64,000 nucleotides of DNA from CBDBDZ01 sp965204215 (GCA_965204215.1 CBDBDZ010000013.1:806001-870000); one strand, 5' to 3'. Counted from the first letter of the stretch, positions 36,357 through 45,541 are shown. The notes: a model not told the origin generated them from the letters alone. Numbers and translations are program-made.

Positions 36357-37781
36357 ATGATAGCTGATCAAGCATTTTTGTCAGAAGGCATCGTAACCGT
36401 TTCCTACATAGGCGCAACCATATTATTTATTCTGGCACTTGGTGGACTTAGTACGCAAGAAACAGCGCGCAAAGGCAACCTCTATGGTATGTTAGGTATG
36501 GCTATTGCTATTGTTGCAACTGTATTGGGTTTAGAGTATATCAATTACGAGGTGATTGTTGGTGCTATTGTTATTGGTGGTTTGGTAGGTTTGGTATTAG
36601 CACGCAAAGTTGAAATGACTCAAATGCCAGAACTGGTTGCTATTTTACACAGCATGGTTGGTTTGGCAGCAGTTCTGGTTGGCTATGTAACTTTCTTGGA
36701 CCTTGGTGCATCGCAAGCAATGACAGGCGTTGAAAAGACTATCCACGAAATAGAAATATACATTGGCATATTAATTGGTGCAGTTACCTTTTCAGGTTCA
36801 GTGATTGCTTATGGTAAACTAAGTGCAAAAATCAGTGGTAATGCAATGTTGCTACCGGCAAGGCACTGGCTTAATTTAGCCTTATTGTTGTTAACCATTT
36901 ACTTTGGTTATCAATTTGTAGTTCAGGCAAGTGCAGGAGGTGGTTTGGGTCCATTAATTATTATGACGATTATCGCACTGTTGTTTGGTATTCATATGGT
37001 TATGGCAATTGGAGGGGCAGATATGCCAGTAGTTGTATCCATGCTCAATAGTTATTCAGGTTGGGCGGCATCGGCTACAGGTTTTATGTTAGGTAATGAC
37101 TTGTTAATCGTTACGGGAGCATTGGTCGGCAGTAGCGGTGCTATTCTAAGTTATATTATGTGTAAGGCGATGAACCGAAATTTTATCAACGTTATCGCTG
37201 GTGGTTTTGGCACTACTAGCAGTAATTCTACTGGTAGCGGTGAAATTGAAGGTGAAATCACATCAATTACTGTAGATGAAACAGCAGCATTACTTAATAA
37301 TGCCAAAGAAGTCATGATTATTCCAGGTTATGGAATGGCAGTTGCGCAAGCACAGCATAAAGTGAATGAAATTACTAAAAATTTACGTGCCAAAAAAGTC
37401 AATGTAAGATTTGGTATTCACCCTGTTGCAGGGCGTATGCCAGGGCATATGAATGTACTACTTGCAGAGGCTCACGTACCTTATGATATCGTCTATGAAA
37501 TGGATGAAATTAATGATGACTTTCCAGACATTGACGTTTCCATTGTGATTGGAGCAAATGATATCGTCAACCCATCGGCTCAGGAAGTTCCTGACAGTCC
37601 AATAGCAGGTATGCCTGTGTTAGAACCCTGGAAGGGTGCTACGACTATTGTATTAAAACGTGGTATGGCAACTGGCTATGCAGGTGTTGAAAACCCGCTG
37701 TTCTACAAAGATAATACTCAAATGCTGTTTGGCGATGCCAAAGATAGCTTGAATGCTGTGTTAAGTGTTTTAGACAGCTAA
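36357..37781 (+). CDS. pntB: NAD(P) transhydrogenase subunit beta
   Basis: The 474-residue partner of PntA starts 10 bp after its stop. About nine membrane helices form the proton channel, including LVAILHSMVGLAAVLVGY and FGIHMVMAIGGADMPVVVSM, with a conserved histidine and other polar residues. The C-terminal domain III binds NADP(H): VMIIPGYGMAVAQAQHKVNE, RFGIHPVAGRMPGHMNVLLA and SIVIGANDIVNPSAQ. Complete and uninterrupted. Confidence 0.97.
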   Translation: MIADQAFLSEGIVTVSYIGATILFILALGGLSTQETARKGNLYGMLGMAIAIVATVLGLEYINYEVIVGAIVIGGLVGLVLARKVEMTQMPELVAILHSMVGLAAVLVGYVTFLDLGASQAMTGVEKTIHEIEIYIGILIGAVTFSGSVIAYGKLSAKISGNAMLLPARHWLNLALLLLTIYFGYQFVVQASAGGGLGPLIIMTIIALLFGIHMVMAIGGADMPVVVSMLNSYSGWAASATGFMLGNDLLIVTGALVGSSGAILSYIMCKAMNRNFINVIAGGFGTTSSNSTGSGEIEGEITSITVDETAALLNNAKEVMIIPGYGMAVAQAQHKVNEITKNLRAKKVNVRFGIHPVAGRMPGHMNVLLAEAHVPYDIVYEMDEINDDFPDIDVSIVIGANDIVNPSAQEVPDSPIAGMPVLEPWKGATTIVLKRGMATGYAGVENPLFYKDNTQMLFGDAKDSLNAVLSVLDS

Positions 37782-38215
37782 TTTCATTTTTATTTCATTG
37801 AGAGTTGTCGAACATGATTATCAATTCTCTACAGCGTGAAAACTTATCGGTAATACTGCATTGGAATGATGGCAACCATACTGCCATTCCATGTTGAGGT
37901 GGCTCATTTTTGCATTGTTGGTAACAAATATCATCGAACACTAGACGTTAGCTGCATCGTCGAACAATTGCTACGCCATATCGAATGCCTCAGGCAAGGG
38001 GTTATTGCTAAAAAGTACGGAATGCAGGTATCTAATTTTGTATTGTCCGTTCACGATAAGACCAAGTGTTAAGTGACATTTAATACCGGATGCTGTGATT
38101 GGTGAATTATGCAAAGTATCAGGCAGTGAGAGAGGCGTTTGTTTTTCGAGAATTTCCACGAAACTAAGTATTGCAGATATACTAATTTTTTTAAAAAATT
38201 TCAACCAAACTCAAT
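37782..38215. other. Intergenic region without a recognisable gene
   Basis: These 434 bases follow pntB. Short frames exist on both strands (37866-38072 plus, 37971-38204 minus) but overlap each other, and neither resembles a family I know. The stretch does not contain the repeat families found elsewhere in the window. It may be decayed coding DNA, since the next frame is itself a gene fragment. Confidence 0.5.
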
Positions 38216-38530
38216 TTGCATTGTATAGGTTTCTTTATCGCAGGAATTATTCTCTATTTCAAAAAAGCAGATGGCTTACAAGCTTTTGTGTATCTATTGA
38301 TAGTTGGTTTAGTATCATTGCCAATGATTGACTCACCTATTTATAAATTTATACCTTTTGCATATGGCTCATATGTAGTAAAGAGTTATTCCGCTTTGCT
38401 AACAGTGGATACTTTTAATTTACTTGTAATTGCTATAAACTCTATTACCTATTTTATATTAGGCATACTTTCTTTCAAATTCTTTGAAAGAAAAGCAAAA
38501 AACTATGGTATGTTAACTCAGTCCCACTAA
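38216..38530 (+). pseudogene. Membrane-protein fragment, possibly the C-terminal end of an ABC-2-type permease
   Basis: The 104-residue frame begins at a TTG just after an in-frame stop. It has three hydrophobic segments and ends ILGILSFKFFERKAKNYGML, a finish commonly seen in ABC-2 or polysaccharide-export permeases. There is no ATP-binding gene directly with it, and no N-terminal permease half upstream. I take it as the tail of a deleted transporter gene; an intact small membrane protein cannot be excluded. The intact efflux genes begin 108 bp downstream. Confidence 0.4.
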
Positions 38531-38638
38531 TTAGAGCGTAATGAAAATTAACAAGTCAAGTAAGTTTATTGTTTCAAACCTCGTTGCTTGGTATTAAAAA
38601 CTTACTGGAATAACACAGAACTTTAATTATCAGCAACG

Positions 38639-39688
38639 ATGAGCGCTAAAAATAGCTTACTGGAACAACTAACTATCGATCGCTCTAAGGATGGACAAAA
38701 CTCTAACAGCAAAGGACTGATTATGTTGATGGTTATTATAGGTATTGTTCTATTAACTATTATTTTGATGTTATGGGTACAATTACAAACCCACAAAGAA
38801 AAGCTCGACGCAGTTGCAGAACAACCTGCTATTGTTCAAGTCGCCAACCAAACCGAATCACCGCCTATTTTACAGGTTTCTGACCGCAGTAATATTGCAT
38901 TAAGTGCATCTGGTTATGTGGTTGCTCGACGGGTAGCGACTATTTCATCGGAAATAACAGGATTAATTAAAGAGGTGCTTATAGAAGAAGGATTAATGGT
39001 TGAAGCAGGGCAAGTGCTGGCAAGATTAGACGATGCACATATGCAAGTAAATCTTCGGTTAGCAGAACAGCGTGTTGAAGTAAATAAAATCGCTATTGCT
39101 ACTATCAAATTAAATGTTGCAGAAGCCAAGCGAATTTTAAAAAGAGAAAAAAGCATTAATGAAAAAGGCTATTCCAATAAAGCCAATTTAACCAGAGCCC
39201 AAACCAATGTTGATGTATTAAATAAAGATTTAAACAATGCACAAATTGCATTGCGAATTGCAGATTTAGAAGTGAAACAACAGATAGAACTGGTAAATGA
39301 CACTATTGTTACTGCACCCTTTACTGGCATTGTTGTCAACAAAGCGGCTCAAGCTGGAGAGATAATATCGCCAGTGTCAGCAGGTGGTGGTTTTACTCGA
39401 ACAGGAATTTGCACCTTGGTTGATATGAATAGCTTAGAAATTGAGGTAGATGTGAATGAAGCCTATATAGATAGAGTTAAGCAAAATCAATTGGTCAAAG
39501 CCACCTTAGATGCCTACCCCGATTGGGAGATTGATGCTCGCGTTATAGCGATTATTCCCACTGCGAACCGTAGTAAAGCGACGGTTAGGGTTCGCATAGC
39601 AATAGAGGATTTAACACAACATAATAAGGATGGTAATTTTCGTATATTACCCGAAATGAGTATTAAAGTAGATTTTTTAACCAATTAA
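38639..39688 (+). CDS. HlyD/MacA-family periplasmic adaptor
   Basis: The 349-residue membrane-fusion protein has one N-terminal membrane helix (LIMLMVIIGIVLLTIILMLW). A barrel-sandwich (lipoyl) half follows, VARRVATISSEITGLIKEVL, then a coiled-coil hairpin (about residues 135-205), the second lipoyl half TIVTAPFTGIVVNKAAQAGE and a beta-barrel domain. It should bridge the inner-membrane ABC transporter encoded downstream to an outer-membrane channel. The ATPase gene starts 14 bp later. No outer-membrane TolC-type gene is included. Confidence 0.9.
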   Translation: MSAKNSLLEQLTIDRSKDGQNSNSKGLIMLMVIIGIVLLTIILMLWVQLQTHKEKLDAVAEQPAIVQVANQTESPPILQVSDRSNIALSASGYVVARRVATISSEITGLIKEVLIEEGLMVEAGQVLARLDDAHMQVNLRLAEQRVEVNKIAIATIKLNVAEAKRILKREKSINEKGYSNKANLTRAQTNVDVLNKDLNNAQIALRIADLEVKQQIELVNDTIVTAPFTGIVVNKAAQAGEIISPVSAGGGFTRTGICTLVDMNSLEIEVDVNEAYIDRVKQNQLVKATLDAYPDWEIDARVIAIIPTANRSKATVRVRIAIEDLTQHNKDGNFRILPEMSIKVDFLTN

Positions 39689-39702
39689 CGTTAGAGTATG
39701 AT

Positions 39703-40398
39703 ATGAGCAATGCACTGTTTACATTAAAAGATGTTGATAAGATTTATAAAAAAGGAAAAGAACGAATTAGCATTTTTGAAAATCTCAATTTACAGATAAA
39801 TCAATCTGACTTTACTGCCATTATGGGGCCCTCAGGGTCAGGTAAAACCACATTATTAAATTTATTGGGAGGAATTGATAAACCGTCAAGTGGGGAGATT
39901 ATTTTCAATGATGAACATATAGAACAGCATTCAGAATCCGCATTATCAAGATGGCGTGCTAACAATATAGGCTTTATTTTTCAATTTTATAATTTAATGC
40001 CAATGCTCACAGCTGCTAAGAATGTTGAATTGCCATTACTGTTGACATCATTAAAATCTAAAGAGCGGAAGAAACGAGTCATGGCGGCACTGGAACTAGT
40101 TGACTTGGCTGACAGAGCCAAACATTCACCTGGAGAAATGTCGGGCGGGCAACAGCAACGAGTTGCCATTGCCAGAGCCATTGTTTCAGACCCCAAGTTA
40201 TTGCTCTGTGATGAACCCACCGGTGATTTAGACCGCGACACAGCCAATGATATTTTGGAGATTTTGAAACAACTTAACAGTAAGTTTAATAAAACGATTG
40301 TAATGGTTACCCATGACCCAACAGCCGCTAAATGCGCAAAGAATGTGCTTTATTTAGATAAAGGAAAGTTTAATTCTGCACCGAATACTGAAGAGTAA
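39703..40398 (+). CDS. ABC transporter ATP-binding protein (MacB/LolD type)
   Basis: The 231-residue ATPase has Walker A (GPSGSGKTTLLNLLGG), the IGFIFQFYNLMPMLTA Q-loop region, signature SGGQQQRVAIARAI and Walker B LLLCDEPTGDLD. This subgroup drives mechanotransmission exporters rather than importers. It sits between adaptor and permease genes, with 4 bp to the first permease. Together the four genes form a complete inner-membrane efflux unit with two separate FtsX-domain permeases, like LolCDE. Confidence 0.95.
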   Translation: MSNALFTLKDVDKIYKKGKERISIFENLNLQINQSDFTAIMGPSGSGKTTLLNLLGGIDKPSSGEIIFNDEHIEQHSESALSRWRANNIGFIFQFYNLMPMLTAAKNVELPLLLTSLKSKERKKRVMAALELVDLADRAKHSPGEMSGGQQQRVAIARAIVSDPKLLLCDEPTGDLDRDTANDILEILKQLNSKFNKTIVMVTHDPTAAKCAKNVLYLDKGKFNSAPNTEE

Positions 40399-40402
40399 TA
40401 TT

Positions 40403-41560
40403 GTGAGTAGTTTATATTTAATATGGAAAAATTTAACTCGCAAAAAATTGCGGCTTATATTGTTATTATTCTCTATTACTATTTCATTTCTAATTTTTTC
40501 GGTGTTAATTGCATTTCAAAGTGCAATGAATGCAGGCATTGATATGTCCGCAGATGATAGGTTGGTTGTAGTTAATAAAATTAACTTTACTCAAACATTG
40601 CCACTGTCTTATATGAATCGTATTAATAATGTTGAAGGTGTTCGCAATGCAGTACATTTAAATTGGTTTGGTGGCTATTATCAGGAATTGAAAAACCTCA
40701 TGCCAATGTTTGCTGTTTCAAATAAACACTTCTTTGATGTTTATGATGAATTGGTGGTAGATGAAGCACAACAGAAAAATTATTTATCAAACCGTCAAGG
40801 CTTACTTATAGGTGAAGCGGTAGCTAAAAAATTTGGATGGAAAGTTGGCGATAGAGTGCCTATTATTTCTAATATTTACAGTAATAAAGCAGGAGGTTCC
40901 AGTTGGGATTTTGATATAGCCGCTATCTATAAGGGAATCAAACCTGCGGTAGACACCACTTCGGTATATTTTCATTATGAATACTTTAATGAATCCGTAA
41001 CCTTCGGTAACGATGAGATAGGCTTTATCAATGTTCGTACTGAGTCGCCAAAGTTAAATGAAATGGTTATTCAAAGAATAGATGAATTATTTATCAATAG
41101 TGTGGCAGAAACCGATACCATGCCTGAAAAAGCATTCACTAAGCAGTTTGTAGAAATGATAGGCAACATTGGTTTAATAATAAGTTCGGTAGTATTTGCC
41201 GCATTCTTTACCATATTACTGTTAGTTGGCAACAGTATGGTAATGGCTATACGCGAACGAACGAATGAAATAGCTGTATTGAAAACATTGGGCTTCCCTT
41301 CGGCTAAAATCTTTCAAATGGTATTGGTTGAATCATTGATGCTAGTATTTATCGGGGGGGGAATTGGCTTGGCAATAGGAGCTTCGGTATTAGAGGCAAT
41401 CAATAGCTCATCAACCATGCAGTTACCGCCAATGATGATAACTGGCAATGTTTTATTGCAAGCCATAGCTGCAATGTTAGCATTAGGTTTATTGACTGGT
41501 GGTTTTCCAGCGTGGAATGCGCTGCGCTTGAATTTGGCAACCGCTTTCACCAGAGCTTAA
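40403..41560 (+). CDS. ABC transporter permease with MacB/FtsX domains (first)
   Basis: The 385-residue protein has one N-terminal membrane helix (LILLLFSITISFLIFSVLIA), a large periplasmic MacB-type core domain (about residues 40-255), and three C-terminal helices forming the FtsX domain, including SMVMAIRERTNEIAVLKTLG and MLALGLLTGGFPAWNALR. It starts at GTG 40403, 4 bp after the ATPase stop. It should form a heterodimer with the next gene product. Substrate is unknown; lipids, lipoproteins, peptides and macrolide-like compounds are all handled by this superfamily. Confidence 0.92.
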   Translation: MSSLYLIWKNLTRKKLRLILLLFSITISFLIFSVLIAFQSAMNAGIDMSADDRLVVVNKINFTQTLPLSYMNRINNVEGVRNAVHLNWFGGYYQELKNLMPMFAVSNKHFFDVYDELVVDEAQQKNYLSNRQGLLIGEAVAKKFGWKVGDRVPIISNIYSNKAGGSSWDFDIAAIYKGIKPAVDTTSVYFHYEYFNESVTFGNDEIGFINVRTESPKLNEMVIQRIDELFINSVAETDTMPEKAFTKQFVEMIGNIGLIISSVVFAAFFTILLLVGNSMVMAIRERTNEIAVLKTLGFPSAKIFQMVLVESLMLVFIGGGIGLAIGASVLEAINSSSTMQLPPMMITGNVLLQAIAAMLALGLLTGGFPAWNALRLNLATAFTRA

Positions 41561-41568
41561 GAGGTTTT

Positions 41569-42744
41569 ATGTTAGACCAAATAATCGCGATTGTCATAAT
41601 GAATATTAAAGGTATAACCAATCGAATGTGGATGTCCTCAGCTGCGGTGTTAGCTATTGCTGTGGTGGTAGGCTTATTACTGTCTTTTATATCAATGGCT
41701 AATGGCTTTAAAAAAACACTAGAGCAAGGCGGCTCAGAGCAAATGCTAATTATCATGCGCCAAGGCTCTCAATCTGAAACCAACAGTACCATAAGCGCAG
41801 AACAAGTTAATATACTTAAATCAGTGCCAGGGCTAGAGATCAATACAGCAGGTGACATTATGGCTTCAGCTGAACTCTATGTTATTGTCGATGGCATTAA
41901 GAAAACCACTGGTTCTAAAACTAATTTGCCGCTACGTGGTCTATCACCACAAGGTATCGCGATAAGGCAAAACATACAAATCACTCAAGGGCGAATGTTT
42001 AATTCAGGCAAGAATGAAATTATTGTTGGTGAGGGAATCCTCAGTCAGTTTTCTGGTTTTGAATTGGGTAAAAGTATTGTTTTTGGTAAAACCAAATGGA
42101 CGGTTGTAGGTGTTTTTAGTTCTGGAGGCAGTGCTTTCGAAGGTGAGTTGTGGACTGATATACGCGATGTGCAAAGTCAGTTTCAGCGTGCTAACACTTA
42201 TCAATCTTTACGACTATTACTCAATAATAGTAACCAGTTAGACGTAGTAAAAAAAATCGTTAAGCAGGATGCTCGGCTGAATGTCGATGTAAAAACAGAG
42301 AAACAGTATCTAGCAGAACAAGGCGAAGCCATGCGAAGCATAGTAATTATTGGTTGGATATTAGGTATAGCGATGGCACTTGGCGCATTGGCTGGAGCTT
42401 TAAATACCATGTACAGTTCAGTAGCTGCTCGATCAAAAGAGATAGCAACGTTAAGAGCCATTGGTTTTAGTGGATTTGCTACTTTCCTAGGGACTCTGAT
42501 AGAAAGTCTAGTATTAGCCATGCTGGGAGGATTAATTGGTTGCATCGCTACCTATTTTATGTTTGATGGCTTAACCACATCGACTCTAGGCAGAAACTTC
42601 ACTCAAGTGGTATTTAGCTTTAAGCTGTCATTCTCAGCCGTTATTGATGCGCTAATACTCTCTATTATTGTGGGTTTTCTCGGAGGTTTTTTTCCAGCTT
42701 GGCGTGCTGCAAAGTTGCCTGTAGTTAAAGCATTTCGTGAATGA
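41569..42744 (+). CDS. ABC transporter permease with MacB/FtsX domains (second)
   Basis: The 391-residue paralogue of the preceding permease has a first helix AVLAIAVVVGLLLSFISMAN, a periplasmic core, then the FtsX helices with TMYSSVAARSKEIATLRAIG and IVGFLGGFFPAWRAAKLPVV. I start at ATG 41569, which has a good AAGAGG site, rather than upstream inside the first permease. It ends the efflux operon; repeat elements lie downstream. Two non-identical permeases suggest a LolC/LolE-like heterodimer. Confidence 0.92.
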   Translation: MLDQIIAIVIMNIKGITNRMWMSSAAVLAIAVVVGLLLSFISMANGFKKTLEQGGSEQMLIIMRQGSQSETNSTISAEQVNILKSVPGLEINTAGDIMASAELYVIVDGIKKTTGSKTNLPLRGLSPQGIAIRQNIQITQGRMFNSGKNEIIVGEGILSQFSGFELGKSIVFGKTKWTVVGVFSSGGSAFEGELWTDIRDVQSQFQRANTYQSLRLLLNNSNQLDVVKKIVKQDARLNVDVKTEKQYLAEQGEAMRSIVIIGWILGIAMALGALAGALNTMYSSVAARSKEIATLRAIGFSGFATFLGTLIESLVLAMLGGLIGCIATYFMFDGLTTSTLGRNFTQVVFSFKLSFSAVIDALILSIIVGFLGGFFPAWRAAKLPVVKAFRE

Positions 42745-42920
42745 GTTTAGATTGTTAAACGCTTACCAATATAGATTTTACAGCGAGAAATCTATAAATA
42801 AGAGGTTAATTACATTGGTGTCAAAAGATAGATTTACATAACTAGGTTCAAGATAATTCATCTATAGGAAAAATGGGCTGAATTTCCCGAATTATTTGTC
42901 CATTTAGGTGAACACATTTC

Positions 42921-43161
42921 TCTAGATTCCGTAGTTGAACCTGGAATTTACAGTTATTTTCAGGAAATAATGCAAGGCATGGCTTGCAGGTAATGGTTGT
43001 AGCCCTTACCAAAAGCCATAACGCAGCAGTGTGAACTGAAAAGGGCTGTAAAGCCAGGTAGCGGTTTGTAATTCACTTATGAAGTGAATCGAAGAATAAG
43101 CGTTTATCAATAACATTCAAACTCTTAGAAGTGAAATTAGCGTTCAACTGCGGAATCTAGG
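42921..43161. mobile_element. MITE, family 1, copy B (241 bp)
   Basis: By eye it matches copy A base for base over about 240 positions; only the first base differs (T instead of C). The flanks (ATTTC on the left, ATTAT on the right) are not a duplication. Its right end touches a family-2 element that lacks its left terminal bases, so deletion or recombination followed insertion. The rest of the 688-base gap 42745-43432 is the family-2 copy plus unremarkable AT-rich sequence. Confidence 0.9.
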
Positions 43162-43332
43162 ATTATGCATTAGAAACCTGCTACATCCAAAAATGACTTC
43201 AAAAACACCATCTTGTTCGAAAAATAATGTTCACTATAGCCCTGCTATGTTTGTGCTTATTTTCCTTGCGTGAGCTACTGTTTTTATTGTCATTTTTGCC
43301 TTCGCTACAATTTCTGATGCATAATCTGGGTT
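43162..43332. mobile_element. MITE-like element, family 2, copy B, left end missing
   Basis: It starts abruptly at ATTATGCATTAGAAACCTGC, immediately after the family-1 element, and runs through ACATCCAAAAATGACTTCAA to TTTCTGATGCATAATCTGGG and TT. The outer AACCCAG of the left end is absent. Several substitutions relative to copies A and C show it is older. Confidence 0.82.
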
Positions 43333-43432
43333 CAATAAGCCCGATGCCTCAGAATTTGAAGATATCCAGCGGCAAGTATGTGTCCTGCGGTGCGGCGTTG
43401 ATGTGACTTCCTGGAAGGAATAAGGTGAGTCT

Positions 43433-43828
43433 TTACGACAGGAATTGATGCTCAATTTTTATACACTTATCCATTACTACGCTTAATCCATTAGATTGCG
43501 CTTTAGCAGCGGCCTCATGGTGAATAATCTCTAGCTGCATCCAAATAGCTTTGGTTTTCAGTTTGATAGCTTCTTCAACATAGGGTAGTACTTTTTCGCT
43601 GCGCTGAAAAATATTCACTATGTCAAAAGCAACGGGAATGGCGCTCAAACTGGAGTAGCATATTTCACCAAGAACTTCGGTAATGTTAGGGTTTACAGGA
43701 ATAATCCGATAGCCATTTTGCTGCATGTACTCAGCGACCTGGTAGCTTGCCCTGTGCGGTTTATTAGATAGCCCTACAACAGCTATTGTTTTATAGCTGT
43801 CAAGAATTTGTTTGATGGTTAAGTTCAT
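43433..43828 (-). CDS. CoA-binding-domain protein (YccU-like)
   Basis: The 131-residue protein is a single Rossmann-like CoA-binding domain: KTIAVVGLSNKPHRASYQVA, YRIIPVNPNITEVLGE, VDIVNIFQRSEKVLP-type segment and AIWMQLEI. YccU-like proteins bind CoA and are otherwise uncharacterised. Its ATG overlaps the enoyl-CoA hydratase stop by 4 bp, so the two are coupled and a link to acyl-CoA metabolism is reasonable. Confidence 0.9.
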   Translation of the reverse strand: MNLTIKQILDSYKTIAVVGLSNKPHRASYQVAEYMQQNGYRIIPVNPNITEVLGEICYSSLSAIPVAFDIVNIFQRSEKVLPYVEEAIKLKTKAIWMQLEIIHHEAAAKAQSNGLSVVMDKCIKIEHQFLS

Positions 43829-44604
43829 CGGCGTGGCGGTCGTTTTTCTAAAAAAGCATCAATGCCTTCGCGCGCACCATTACTATCCATATTACATGCC
43901 ATTGTCTCACTGGCAAATTGATAAGCTTCTGGCAATGGCATTGCTAATTGTTGGTAAAACATTTTTTTTCCAATTTTAATGGCGTTGGATGATTTGTTAG
44001 CAATGGTTTGAGCTAACTGCCAAGTCGAATGGTTTAACTGTTCAGGTTCAACAATCTCATTAATTAACCCGTATTTCAAGGCTTGATGCGTGTCAATAAA
44101 CTCACCTGTTAACAGCATTTTTATTGCATGTTTGCGCGCAAGGTTGCGACTTAAAGCCACCGCAGGGGTCGAACAAAATAACCCCAGGTTAACGCCAGAA
44201 ACGGCAAATTTTGCATCGCTACTTGCAACGGCTAAATCGCAGTTGGCTACTAGTTGGCAGCCGGCGGCTGTAGCTACACCATTGACTGCAGCAATAACCG
44301 GTTGAGGCAATTGGTGGATGCTGAGCATTAATTGGCTGCATTGATCAAATAATTGTTTGTGAAATGCTTTATCATCAGTCTGACGCATTTCTTTTAAATC
44401 ATGTCCTGAACAAAAGGCCTTTCCCATTGCATTGATGATAACCACCCTAATATTATCATCATCACGAAGGTTGTCGACTTCTTTTTGTAATAACTCCAAC
44501 ATCTGAATTGACAATACATTAAATTTTGCAGGGTTATTAAGCGTTAAAGTGGCTATGTCATCTGAGTCTTGACGCAGTAATATAGAGTTAATAGATTTAG
44601 TCAT
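43825..44604 (-). CDS. Enoyl-CoA hydratase/isomerase family protein
   Basis: The 259-residue crotonase-fold protein has the oxyanion-hole segment MGKAFCSGHDLKEMRQTDD and the second loop AAVNGVATAAGCQLVANCDL. The catalytic-glutamate positions of classical hydratases are replaced: glutamine is found in AAGCQL, and the later position is in VNLGLFCSTPAV. This pattern resembles ECHDC3/EchA-type members rather than true enoyl-CoA hydratases, so substrate and reaction are open. It is upstream of the CoA-binding gene on the minus strand. Confidence 0.85.
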   Translation of the reverse strand: MTKSINSILLRQDSDDIATLTLNNPAKFNVLSIQMLELLQKEVDNLRDDDNIRVVIINAMGKAFCSGHDLKEMRQTDDKAFHKQLFDQCSQLMLSIHQLPQPVIAAVNGVATAAGCQLVANCDLAVASSDAKFAVSGVNLGLFCSTPAVALSRNLARKHAIKMLLTGEFIDTHQALKYGLINEIVEPEQLNHSTWQLAQTIANKSSNAIKIGKKMFYQQLAMPLPEAYQFASETMACNMDSNGAREGIDAFLEKRPPRR

Positions 44605-44644
44605 GTCACCAAATGGTTTTGTTGTTAAAAGTCAGAAAGTTCTG

Positions 44645-44770
44645 ATATTAATTCGGCATGAAAATACCGAACAAATATGAGGCACAAGGAAGTGCCGCCG
44701 GTGAGCGATAGCTCGATCGCGAATCCTTGAAATACAAGAAAATTCGCATATTTTATTGCGAGGCTAATAA
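44645..44770 (+). repeat. Family-3 repeat, long form, well preserved
   Basis: The left end is TATTAATTCGGCATGAAAAT and the right end TATTTTATTGCGAGGCTAAT. These are imperfect inverted partners, and a GCGAATCCTTGAAATACAAG palindrome lies between. This is the best reference copy of the 126-base form. It lies in the 265-base divergent gap between the hydratase and DoxX genes. Confidence 0.8.
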
Positions 44771-44869
44771 TAGTGTGAAATTAATTGATATGCAAGTTAG
44801 TGCTTAAGCCAGGCCATTTACTTTACAATAGTTTACAATAGAGATTCCAGTTAATTTCAAGAACAATAT

Positions 44870-45268
44870 ATGAACGACCAGCAATTACGCAATGCCGAAC
44901 AAATAGCTCGTTTAACCATGGTATTAATTTTATTAACCGCAGGTATCAGTAAATTTTTTAGCGAAGGCGGTTTCTATCAATACTATTCAGGCTTATTTCA
45001 AAGTGACTTAAGAATTGTATTGCCGTCGTTATTGGTTAATACCTACTTGGCATTAATTCCCTATATTGAGATTGTTCTTGGGTTGGCACTATTAAATAAT
45101 CACTGGGTTAAATATAGCCTGGCAGGCTGGTTTGTGTTTATGTGGAGTTTGATGGTGGGGCATTATATATTGCAAGAATGGTTAGTTGTTAACCAAATGA
45201 TTTTGTATATTATACTTGGACTAATCAGCTACGTACTACCGAAAAATACTAAATGGTTTAAACTGTAA
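44870..45268 (+). CDS. DoxX-family membrane protein
   Basis: The 132-residue, four-helix protein has the DoxX pattern: IARLTMVLILLTAGISKFFS, then LLVNTYLALIPYIEIVLGLA, and two further helices ending near YVLPKNTKWF. Family members include subunits of thiosulfate:quinone oxidoreductase and oxidative-stress-related proteins, but most are uncharacterised. It stands alone. Confidence 0.75.
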   Translation: MNDQQLRNAEQIARLTMVLILLTAGISKFFSEGGFYQYYSGLFQSDLRIVLPSLLVNTYLALIPYIEIVLGLALLNNHWVKYSLAGWFVFMWSLMVGHYILQEWLVVNQMILYIILGLISYVLPKNTKWFKL

Positions 45269-45374
45269 AAATTAACAGGTCCTAGGAAAACTGAGTCTGG
45301 CTAAAAGGACAAGGTGGAAGAGTTAAAGTTCACTTTGAAAAATTTTTTTCATATATTTCCGACTAATTACACAA

Positions 45375-45424
45375 TAAAATGCGACATGGGGGTTGCTATG
45401 CATTTTAACATTGCAGTAAAATGC
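45375..45424. promoter_or_regulatory. Three-half-site operator-like repeat upstream of the TonB receptor gene
   Basis: TAAAATGC occurs at 45375-45382, its inverse GCATTTTA at 45400-45407, and TAAAATGC again at 45417-45424. The last two form a perfect 8-bp palindrome with a 9-base spacer. It lies 118 bases before the receptor ATG, in a 273-base gap that holds no gene. Binding by a dimeric repressor or activator is inferred. Confidence 0.5.
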
Positions 45425-45541
45425 CCCAGGTTCAAATTTATGCTAGCAAAATAAAGTAATCGTCTTTTTACTTGTGCTTGTTTGAATAATAAATTGAATA
45501 GACTTTTTTAATTTAAAAACTATCCGTTGGGGTTATATTAT

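Noticed and set aside
37971..38204. Minus-strand 77-codon frame as a transposase or unknown gene
   Set aside because: No motif, overlaps other short frames, and composition is not convincing for coding.
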